The position numbers and the translations under genes are program-made. A DNA stretch of 5,672 nt, taken from Patescibacteria group bacterium. GTDB lineage: Bacteria; Patescibacteriota; Saccharimonadia; CAILAD01; BJGX01. Below are positions 5,654-5,672 of the stretch, piece by piece (position 1 is the stretch's first letter; each line of letters starts with the position of its first letter). Location: contig SICB01000036.1 in the NCBI GenBank assembly GCA_009691555.1, positions 1-5,672 on the forward strand, in the 5' to 3' direction. The notes below the pieces were generated by a model, which had not been told where the DNA came from, ran no database searches, and saw nothing but the letters and a program-made list of their open reading frames with translations.

Positions 5654-5672
5654 CTTGGTTTTTTTAAAGCTG

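Noticed and set aside
5652..5671. Possible terminator after ppa (AGCTT ... AAGCT around a T-run)
   Set aside because: The stem is only five AT-rich pairs, the T-run sits in the loop and the window ends here, so it cannot be judged.

Overview
The window looks like a stretch of chromosome from a small-genome bacterium. It uses the standard genetic code: TGA serves as the stop of pyk, and no in-frame TGA occurs inside the genes. My best guess is Patescibacteria (CPR), probably a Saccharibacteria-like lineage. This rests on the style of the exported protein (a long, purely basic N-terminus, one transmembrane segment, an enzyme-like domain and bacterial Ig domains), on short intergenic gaps and on compact housekeeping genes. 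It is an inference, not proven by a marker gene.

Layout. Bases 1-99 hold the last 32 codons of a rightward gene whose body lies outside the window. A 258-base spacer follows. It contains a weak hairpin, a near-consensus sigma70-type promoter and five tandem ATAGG pentamers in the predicted 5' UTR, the last merging into the Shine-Dalgarno sequence. Next is a 624-residue membrane-anchored or secreted protein with an alginate-lyase-like alpha-helical domain and two Ig-like domains (358-2232). A strong bidirectional terminator separates it from a convergent small gene (2388-2675, minus strand) for a membrane-anchored LysM-like protein of 95 residues. That gene has its own promoter and a palindrome in its leader, and it is divergent from the next block.

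The right half is central metabolism, all on the plus strand. Pyruvate kinase (pyk) has no visible Shine-Dalgarno and may be leaderless. Triosephosphate isomerase (tpiA) overlaps pyk by ATGA. Inorganic pyrophosphatase (ppa) follows 61 bases later with its own TATAAT promoter, preceded by an 11-base-period direct repeat. The catalytic residues of all three enzymes are visible. pyk and tpiA are probably co-transcribed and translationally coupled, serving lower glycolysis. Ppa removes the PPi made by biosynthesis and can also be read through from pyk-tpiA, since no terminator is seen between them.

I see no clear new multi-gene system. The items most worth a second look are the pentamer array in the leader of the surface-protein gene, the degenerate lyase-like domain with Ig modules, the paired cysteines in both exported proteins, the possibly leaderless pyk, and the spaced direct repeat in front of the ppa -10 element.
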